Positions 40,647 to 46,289 of a stretch of DNA of 46,289 nucleotides are shown piece by piece. The stretch is from Oscillibacter sp. MSJ-31 (GTDB lineage Bacteria; Bacillota; Clostridia; Oscillospirales; Oscillospiraceae): contig NZ_JAHLPT010000018.1 in assembly GCF_018918025.1 (NCBI RefSeq), positions 1 to 46,289 on the forward strand, written 5' to 3'. Every line of letters begins with the position of its first letter. Within the stretch, counting starts at the first letter, position 1. The notes under the pieces were generated by a model. It saw only the letters and a program-made list of their open reading frames with translations, was not told the DNA's origin and did not search any database. Both the position numbers and the translations under genes were made by a program.

Positions 40647-41651
40647 ATGAAAAAGTTCTTAGCCCTCATCCTGTCCGTCGCTATGATCTTCGCTCTTGTT
40701 GCCTGCGGCAGCAAGGAAGGTGGTACCCCCAACACCGACGGCGACACCCAGCAGACCGATAACCCCGCCGCTCCCGTCGACATCGTCATCGCCACCGGCG
40801 GCACCACCGGTACTTACTATGCCGTTGGTAACGCGCTCGTCACCACCATCGGCGACAAGCTGAGCCTGTCCAAGCTCACCGCTGTCGACTCCGGCGCCTC
40901 CAAGGCGAACGTCCAGCTCGTCACCGCCAACCAGGCCCAGATGTCCATCCTGCAGTCCGACGTTCTGAACTATGCTCACAACGGCTCCGGCGGTGAGACC
41001 ATGTTCGACGGCGCTGCCGACAAGAACTCCCTGTGGGTCGCGGGCGTTTACAACGAGACCGTCCAGCTCGTCACCGCTCCCTCCATCACCAGCATTGAAG
41101 ACCTCAAGGGCAAGACCGTCTGCGTCGGCGACGTCGGCTCCGGTACCGCTCTGAACGCGGCTCAGGTCCTCGAGGCCTACGGCATGACCTTCGACGATAT
41201 CAAGGTCATGTACGACTCCTTCTCCGGCGGCGCTGAGGCCCTCAAGAACGGCCAGTGCGATGCGGCCTTCACCGTTTCCGGCGCCCCCACCCCCGCTCTG
41301 ACCGACCTCGCCACCGCCTACAACTTCAATATGCCCTCCCTCAGCGATGAGGCTGTTTCCTATCTGACCACCAACTATCCGTTCCTCGTCCAGGATAACC
41401 TGCCCGCCAACACCTACACCTGCGTTGCGGACGAGACCGTCTGCGTCGCCGTCAAGGCCGTCTTCACCGCCTCCAAGGACCTCAGCGAGGATGTCGTCTA
41501 TGAGATCACCAAGGCCATGTTCGACAATCAGGCTGACCTGGCCAAAGCTCAGGCCAAGTTCGGCTTCCTGAGCCCCGAGGGTGCTGTTGCCGGCTCCTTC
41601 GACCTGCATCCCGGCGCCGAGAAGTACTACAAGGAGATTGGCGTTCTGTAA
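40647..41651 (+). CDS. TAXI family TRAP transporter solute-binding lipoprotein
   Basis: 334-residue exported protein with lipobox (FALVAC, Cys about 19) and a Gly/Thr-rich linker. The mature protein matches the TAXI branch of TRAP binding proteins: IATGGTTGTYYAVGNAL near the start and WVAGVYNETVQLV in the middle are characteristic. It captures small organic anions outside the membrane for the permease encoded downstream. Substrate unknown. AAAGGAG precedes the ATG. Confidence 0.92.
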   Translation: MKKFLALILSVAMIFALVACGSKEGGTPNTDGDTQQTDNPAAPVDIVIATGGTTGTYYAVGNALVTTIGDKLSLSKLTAVDSGASKANVQLVTANQAQMSILQSDVLNYAHNGSGGETMFDGAADKNSLWVAGVYNETVQLVTAPSITSIEDLKGKTVCVGDVGSGTALNAAQVLEAYGMTFDDIKVMYDSFSGGAEALKNGQCDAAFTVSGAPTPALTDLATAYNFNMPSLSDEAVSYLTTNYPFLVQDNLPANTYTCVADETVCVAVKAVFTASKDLSEDVVYEITKAMFDNQADLAKAQAKFGFLSPEGAVAGSFDLHPGAEKYYKEIGVL

Positions 41652-41679
41652 GAACACCCAATCCTGAAAGAGTGCGAAA

Positions 41680-42168
41680 GTGCAACTGCGACAACGCATA
41701 AGCATGGCCGCTGCAATAGTCTTGATTATTGCAGCGGCCTCCCTCTTGATTCCCCGCGCCGGCTATTACCTGACGCTCCGCAATAAGGACAGCGGCGAGC
41801 TCTATGCGCGCTACCGCATGGACGAGGGGGATCGCTTTTCCATTACCTTTAAGCATTCCGTCAACCAATATCCGCTGACGGACACCTTTGAGATCAGTGA
41901 AGGAAAGATCTATGCCGAGGAGTGTAAGTACTATGCTTACGGCGCCGGCGTGCAGGTGGAGCTGAATCCCGGAGAGGAGCTCAGCTATACCGACGACGGA
42001 GCCATGCTCATCACCGGCATACATCAGGATAGAACCGGAGTCTGTTATGCCGTGGCCACCGTTTACGACTTCTTTTTGAAGGTAAAGGACGGTCCGGATA
42101 TCAGTCTGCGTGATTTGTGTGGAAGAAATTCGCTGGTGACGCTCAATTATGAGTTCTTCCTCTATTGA
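41680..42168 (+). CDS. DUF1850 family membrane-anchored protein
   Basis: 162 residues with an N-terminal hydrophobic anchor (AAAIVLIIAAASLLI) and an extracytoplasmic beta-rich domain (FSITFKHSVNQYPLTDTFEI), as in DUF1850. The family recurs between TAXI binding proteins and fused TRAP permeases, where its role is unknown. The start is taken as GTG at 41680, with an ATG eight codons in as the alternative. It lies 28 bp after the binding protein gene. Confidence 0.8.
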   Translation: MQLRQRISMAAAIVLIIAAASLLIPRAGYYLTLRNKDSGELYARYRMDEGDRFSITFKHSVNQYPLTDTFEISEGKIYAEECKYYAYGAGVQVELNPGEELSYTDDGAMLITGIHQDRTGVCYAVATVYDFFLKVKDGPDISLRDLCGRNSLVTLNYEFFLY

Positions 42169-42209
42169 CGTCACAGTGTTCACCAATAAAAAGGAGGAGA
42201 AAAACACCA

Positions 42210-44177
42210 ATGACTGACGCTGAAAAGAAAGTCTTGGACGAAGAGGTCGTCGTTGAAAGCGTAGACGTTGAAGTCGGTACGATGGAAGACGTTGACGCGA
42301 TCATGAAAAAGTATGACCGCGAGTCCAACACCCGTGTCTGGGAGGGCACGCCGAAGAAGATCCTGCGCTATGTGCTGGCCGCCTTTATGCTCTTTATGGT
42401 CTACATGAACCTGTGGGCCACCTGGAGCGGCCAGATCCGCCGCTGCCTGTTCGTCGGCTTTGTGATCCTGTTCACATTCTTTATCTACCCCGTGAAGAAG
42501 GGCAATGTAAAGCCCAACTCCATGCCGTGGTATGATATCCTGCTCGCTGTCGCGGGCTGTATTCCCTATTTCTACTATGTTGCCAACTTCAAGAGGATTG
42601 TGGCGATGGGCATCGCCATCGGCCAGACCGAGGTCATCCTTGGCATCATCGGCACGTTGGTGCTCGCGGAGTGCTGCCGCCGCGCGGTGGGCCTTCCCAT
42701 TCTGGTCGTGGCGGGCTGCTTTGTGCTCTACGCCTTCATCGGCCGCGGCATGAGCCTGGACCTGGTGGTCTACAACATCTTCTATACCACCAACGGCATC
42801 ATCGGTACGCCGATCTCCGTCTGCTCGACCTACATTGCGCTGTTCCTGCTGTTCGGCGCGTTCCTTGAGGCGACCGGTGTCGCCAACTTCTTCATCGACT
42901 GCGCGAACGCGCTGGTCGGCTGGGCGTCCGGCGGTCCCGCGAAGGTCGCGGTCGTCTCCTCCGCCCTGTGCGGCATGGTCTCCGGTTCCTCCGTCGGCAA
43001 CACCGTTACCACCGGTTCCGTGACCATCCCGATGATGAAGAAGACCGGCTATCCCCCCGAGTTTGCCGGCGCGGTCGAGGCTGCGTCCTCCACCGGCGGC
43101 CAGATCATGCCCCCCATCATGGGCGCTGCGGCGTTCATCATGGCGGAAATGACCGGCTATGAGTATGCCGACATCATCGTCCGTGCGATCCTGCCGGCGT
43201 TCCTCTACTTCCTCGGCATCTTCCTCGGCGTCCACTTCAAGGCGAAGAAGCTCGGCCTCGTCGGCCTCAAGCGTGAGGAGCTGCCCAAGTGGAAGCTCCT
43301 GCTGCCGAAAATCTATCTGCTCCTGCCCCTGATCGTCCTGACCTGGATGGTCGTCGCCGGTCAGACCATGGCCAAGAGCGCCATCTACGGCACCATCGTT
43401 GCCATCGTGGTCGGTATCATCAATAAGGACGACCGCATGACCCCGAGCAAGTTCGTCAACGGCCTTGAAAACGGCGGCAAGAACTGCCTGTCCATCGGCA
43501 TCGCCTGCGGTATCGCCGGCATCATCTCCGTGTGCATCACGATGACCGGTCTCGGCGGCAAGCTGATCACCTATGTGGTCAAGCTCTCCGGCGGCAACCT
43601 GTTCATCGCCCTGTTCCTCACGATGATCTGCTGCATCATCCTCGGCATGGGCGTGCCCACCACCGCGAACTACATCATCATGGCCTCCACCTGCGCGCCC
43701 ATCCTCATCAACGGTATGAACATGCACATTCTGGCTGCCAATATGTTCGTGTTCTACTTCGGCATCGTCGCCGACATCACGCCTCCCGTTGCGCTCGCGG
43801 CTTATGCCGGTGCTGCCATCGCCAAGGCGCCCCCGATGAAGACCGCGCTCAACGCCACACGTCTGGCGATCGCGGCATTCATCATCCCCTACATCTTCGC
43901 TTATAACAATGCGATGATCTTCGTCGGCGATGTCACCTTCTTCGGCGTTGCCTCCATCGTTATCTCCGCGACGCTCGGCATGGCCTCCATCGCCTCCGGC
44001 TTCATGGGCTATCTGATCCACGACCTGAAGTGGTACTCCCGTATCGCGCTGATCGCCGGCGGTCTGCTGATGGTCATCCCCGGTACGGTCACCGACCTTG
44101 CCGGCCTCGCCATTCTGATCGTTATCCTGCTCATCCAGAGGGCTGAGAACAAGAAGGAGAAGAAGGCTGCGGTCTGA
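42210..44177 (+). CDS. TRAP transporter fused permease (4TM/12TM)
   Basis: 655-residue fused DctQ-DctM permease. A cytoplasmic N-terminal stretch (about 1-50, acidic), then about four helices corresponding to the small subunit and some twelve for the large one. GSSVGNTVTTGSVTIP, TGGQIMPPIMGAAAF and LGMGVPTTANYI are typical of the TAXI-type DctM domain. It imports the ligand with Na+ or H+ gradient energy. AAGGAGGAG is 11 nt before the ATG at 42210; the longer reading overlaps the DUF1850 gene and is rejected. Confidence 0.93.
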   Translation: MTDAEKKVLDEEVVVESVDVEVGTMEDVDAIMKKYDRESNTRVWEGTPKKILRYVLAAFMLFMVYMNLWATWSGQIRRCLFVGFVILFTFFIYPVKKGNVKPNSMPWYDILLAVAGCIPYFYYVANFKRIVAMGIAIGQTEVILGIIGTLVLAECCRRAVGLPILVVAGCFVLYAFIGRGMSLDLVVYNIFYTTNGIIGTPISVCSTYIALFLLFGAFLEATGVANFFIDCANALVGWASGGPAKVAVVSSALCGMVSGSSVGNTVTTGSVTIPMMKKTGYPPEFAGAVEAASSTGGQIMPPIMGAAAFIMAEMTGYEYADIIVRAILPAFLYFLGIFLGVHFKAKKLGLVGLKREELPKWKLLLPKIYLLLPLIVLTWMVVAGQTMAKSAIYGTIVAIVVGIINKDDRMTPSKFVNGLENGGKNCLSIGIACGIAGIISVCITMTGLGGKLITYVVKLSGGNLFIALFLTMICCIILGMGVPTTANYIIMASTCAPILINGMNMHILAANMFVFYFGIVADITPPVALAAYAGAAIAKAPPMKTALNATRLAIAAFIIPYIFAYNNAMIFVGDVTFFGVASIVISATLGMASIASGFMGYLIHDLKWYSRIALIAGGLLMVIPGTVTDLAGLAILIVILLIQRAENKKEKKAAV

Positions 44178-44221
44178 TCTCCCGAAAACACGAGAAAATA
44201 AAGAGACGCTTCGGGGTTCTA

Positions 44222-44269
44222 CTGGTAAAGCCCACGACTTCAAATGTTAAATTTAGAGGCAGTTACCAG
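44222..44269. repeat. Imperfect inverted repeat at the element boundary
   Basis: CTGGTAA (44222-44228) and TTACCAG (44263-44269) are inverted and extended imperfectly by GCC/GGC. It lies between the TRAP permease and the element's first gene and may mark an insertion junction. Confidence 0.35.
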
Positions 44270-44302
44270 AAAAACGACCCGAACTGACACAATTCAATAG
44301 GC

Positions 44303-44346
44303 GAAAAAGGCACGATTTGATGTAATTTTCAAATCGTGCCTTTTTC
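44303..44346 (+). terminator. 18-bp stem terminator before the element genes
   Basis: GAAAAAGGCACGATTTGA pairs perfectly with TCAAATCGTGCCTTTTTC around 8 nt. It probably blocks read-through from the TRAP operon into the element. Confidence 0.9.
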
Positions 44347-44368
44347 ATGCCCGCAGGAGGTGAAAAAA

Positions 44369-45304
44369 ATGACAGAGATGCTGCTGACCGATTACTTTTA
44401 CGGCGATGAATCCGAACAATTCAGCTACTTCCGAATCCCTCGCCTGCTTATCACAAGTCCGCGCTTCAAGGGACTATCAACAGACGCGAAGCTGCTCTAT
44501 GGTATGCTGCTTGACCGTATGAGCCTGTCTGCAAAGAACGGCTGGTACGACGAGCAAAGCCGCGTCTACATCTACTACACCGCGGATGAGATTAGGACAG
44601 ACATGGGCTGCGGTAACGATAAGGCGCTCAAGCTGCTCTCCGAGTTGGATACGAAGAAGGGCGTTGGCCTGATCGAACGAATCAAACAGGGACAGGGTAA
44701 GCCGACGAAAATATATGTCAAGCGCTTTACGACGCGGGAGCTTCCAGCGGACACGGCTGAGCCATCCGCGCAATGCCCTGATACCGGCAGAGGTGCAGAC
44801 ATCGATTTTTCCGACTTCCAGACATCGGAAAAGTCGATGTCAAGACCTCGGCAATCCCGATGTGCAGACCTCGGAAAAACCGATGCAAGTTATCCTAATA
44901 GAAATAAACCTGAGTTTAGTTATCCTGATCCATCTATCCAATCCCACGAAATGGAGATGGAGCGATACGAGTGCAGAAAAGAAGTCATGGAGCAGATCAA
45001 CTACGTTGACCTACAGAAAAGCTATCCGTATGACGATGTGGACTGCCTGTTGGAGCTGATCGTTGATACGCTTTGCAGCACATCGACGACCATGCGTATC
45101 GGCGGAGACATTCTTCCGGCGAGCGCCGTCAAGGAGCGATACCGGCAGCTTGACGCCGAGCACATCAGGTACGTCATCGACGGTCTGCGCCAGACGACCA
45201 CACAAATCCGAAACATAAGGGCTTATCTGCTTACGACGCTTTACAACGCGCCGCTGACGATGGGCCCTTATTATTCTGCCGCCGTGCGGCATGACACCGG
45301 TTAG
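44369..45304 (+). CDS. Replication initiator protein A-like (RepA N-terminal domain, DUF6017-like C-terminus)
   Basis: 311 residues. N-terminal RepA_N winged-helix domain (about 8-115) with FSYFRIPRLLI, LSTDAKLLYGMLLDRMSLSAK and YYTADEIRTDMGCGNDKALKLL; a variable Arg/Ser-rich linker (about 140-185); and a conserved C-terminal helical domain from about 210 (LQKSYPYDDVDCLLELI, QIRNIRAYLLTTLYNAPLTM). This layout is that of initiator proteins of plasmids and conjugative elements. The ATG follows AGGAGGTG. Its linker DNA contains an inverted repeat (44798-44841). Confidence 0.85.
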   Translation: MTEMLLTDYFYGDESEQFSYFRIPRLLITSPRFKGLSTDAKLLYGMLLDRMSLSAKNGWYDEQSRVYIYYTADEIRTDMGCGNDKALKLLSELDTKKGVGLIERIKQGQGKPTKIYVKRFTTRELPADTAEPSAQCPDTGRGADIDFSDFQTSEKSMSRPRQSRCADLGKTDASYPNRNKPEFSYPDPSIQSHEMEMERYECRKEVMEQINYVDLQKSYPYDDVDCLLELIVDTLCSTSTTMRIGGDILPASAVKERYRQLDAEHIRYVIDGLRQTTTQIRNIRAYLLTTLYNAPLTMGPYYSAAVRHDTG

Positions 45305-45364
45305 AAATGTGTCCCACGGTGGGACGCAATTTTAGCATAAATCAAAAAACATGGAGGTATTGAA

Positions 45365-46289
45365 ATGGCAACTGAAACCAGCAAAACCACATCCCCTGGC
45401 AACGCACCCCCTACACCCCAGCAGATCCCGCTCGCGCAGATACGCGATCTCCCCGGCATTGTGAACATCCGCACCTACACGCCAAAGGACTTAGGCGGCC
45501 TTGTCAGCAGTATCCAGTCGGTCGGCGTCCGTGAGCCGATCATCGTCCGCCGCAGCGAGGACGGAATGTATCAGCTTTTGGCAGGTCAGCGCCGCCGCAA
45601 GGCGAGCGAGCTTGCCAAGAAAACCACGATCCCTGCTCTTGTATACGAAATGACATTGGAAGAGGCGCGGTTTTATCACAAGGCGCAGTCGCTCGACCCA
45701 AAGGCAGTTATCCCTGGCAAGCTGGTGACGCTCTCTGCGGACGAGCCGAGCAGATCGGAGGAGAAGCCGCCCGCTGTTCCTGCCGCTGATAAGGACAAAC
45801 AGAACGAGAAACCCGCGCCTACAGCTCCTATCAAGTCTGATCCGACCAAAGCGGAAGAGAAAACGCCTGTTGTACCCCTTGTGGCTGACAAGGACAAAGA
45901 AACCGAAAAGTCTGCGTCTGTGGTTCCTGCCAAGAGCGAGGCGGTCAAGGCGGAAGAGAAACCGGCCGACGCTCCTGCCGAAGCTGACAAGAGCAAAGAA
46001 ACCGAAAAGCCAGCGCCTACGACCACTACCAAGGGCGAGACAACGAAGATGGAAGAAAAAATGTCTGCTGCACCTGCCGTAGCTGGCAAGGACAAAGAAG
46101 CTGAAAAGCCTGCGCCTGCGGCTTCCACCAAGAGCGAACCGGTCAAGGCGGGAGAAAAAGCATCCGCCGTGCCTGCCGCAATGGATAAGGGCAAGGAAGC
46201 CGAGAAGTCCGCTCCCGCAGCTTCGACCAAAGCGGCACCGGCTAAGCCCGCGGCAATGCCTGCCGGTCCCGCCGCCGTCGGTCCGACCG
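45365..46289 (+). CDS. ParB/Spo0J-like partition protein with tandem repeats, partial
   Basis: 308 codons visible, truncated at the window end. Residues 20-110 form a ParB N-terminal domain (IPLAQIRDLPGI, GLVSSIQSVGVREPIIVR, LLAGQRRRKASELAKK), where Gly-Gln-Arg-Arg is the CTP/Arg-rich box. From residue 130 follow five tandem repeats of 32-33 residues (EEK...PADKDKE.EKPAP type), at 45752-46243, with no recognised domain after. It probably partitions or stabilises the element during replication. The ATG follows GGAGG. Confidence 0.85.
   Translation, partial: MATETSKTTSPGNAPPTPQQIPLAQIRDLPGIVNIRTYTPKDLGGLVSSIQSVGVREPIIVRRSEDGMYQLLAGQRRRKASELAKKTTIPALVYEMTLEEARFYHKAQSLDPKAVIPGKLVTLSADEPSRSEEKPPAVPAADKDKQNEKPAPTAPIKSDPTKAEEKTPVVPLVADKDKETEKSASVVPAKSEAVKAEEKPADAPAEADKSKETEKPAPTTTTKGETTKMEEKMSAAPAVAGKDKEAEKPAPAASTKSEPVKAGEKASAVPAAMDKGKEAEKSAPAASTKAAPAKPAAMPAGPAAVGPT
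45752..46243 (+). repeat. Five tandem 33-codon repeats in the ParB-like gene
   Basis: Units begin at 45752 (32 codons), 45848, 45947, 46046 and 46145 (33 codons each). Each encodes a (K)xEEK..P..DK.KE.EKPAP.. pattern. The protein pattern is better kept than the DNA, so the repeats are old or under selection. Confidence 0.9.

Larger units (their letters stand above)
44303..46289 (+). mobile_element. Left part of a putative integrative conjugative element
   Basis: After the terminator the genes change character: a replication-initiator-like protein and a ParB-like partition protein, the usual opening genes of Tn1549/ICE-type elements in Clostridia, with less GC-biased codon usage than neighbouring chromosomal genes. 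The right part lies beyond the window, so the boundary and the integrase cannot be assigned. The exact left end is uncertain, somewhere in 44178-44303. Confidence 0.5.

Noticed and set aside
45752-46243. Tandem 99-bp repeats considered as CRISPR or minisatellite
   Set aside because: They stay in frame, and the protein pattern is better kept than the DNA; they are coding repeats.

Overview
The window is chromosomal DNA from a GC-rich, spore-forming member of the Firmicutes, most likely an Oscillospiraceae-type gut Clostridium. This rests on the sporulation genes yqfC and yqfD, a glmS ribozyme, a threonyl T-box leader, sigma-A promoters of the TTGACA/TATAAT type, a butyrate-type crt-hbd pair, an intact selenocysteine operon, and a conjugative-element module of the kind common in these bacteria. 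The genus cannot be settled from the sequence alone.

Layout. 1-1.8 kb: a cut-off PLP aminotransferase and a NUDIX/DUF523 pair, all on the minus strand. 1.9-9.2 kb: yqfC-yqfD-phoH-ybeY-era-yqzL-recO-mutS2, a sporulation, RNA-maturation and DNA-repair run in which several neighbours overlap. 9.3-16 kb: HPr, then uvrC, a shortened pyruvate-kinase-like gene, selA, selB and tRNA-Sec, ended by a strong terminator. 16-22.4 kb: a G5/3D cell-wall protein behind a WalR-like box, a TauE/SafE exporter, rsmA, GTP-type PEP carboxykinase and an SLH/trypsin-like protease. 22.5-29.9 kb: a LolA-like lipoprotein, alr and mazF (the Bacillus ydcC-alr-ndoA order without the antitoxin), two unknown small proteins, nrdR, a DUF421/DUF4363 pair, and glmS with its ribozyme. 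29.9-32.5 kb: a promoter-to-terminator unit with no credible gene (candidate structured RNA), then a minus-strand operon of membrane protein, phosphodiesterase and VanY-type peptidase, and a 25-residue Asn/Gln-rich peptide gene. 32.5-33.9 kb: infC-rpmI-rplT with an attenuator and an AUU start.

33.95-35.29 kb is a 1.34-kb cassette bounded by inverted copies of a long palindrome. It holds an XRE repressor, a divergent 67-residue protein, paired operators and about 205-bp repeats. 35.3-40.3 kb: trmB, crt, hbd, a 38-residue peptide, and T-box-controlled thrS lacking the TGS domain. 40.3-44.2 kb: a TAXI-type TRAP transporter (binding protein, DUF1850 protein, fused permease). 44.3 kb to the end: the start of an integrated conjugative element, with a replication-initiator-like protein and a ParB-like protein carrying five 33-residue tandem repeats, cut by the window edge.

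The two places most likely to hold undescribed biology are the orphan RNA unit at 30.0-30.3 kb and the palindrome-bounded XRE cassette at 33.95-35.29 kb. No CRISPR array, transposase or rRNA was seen.
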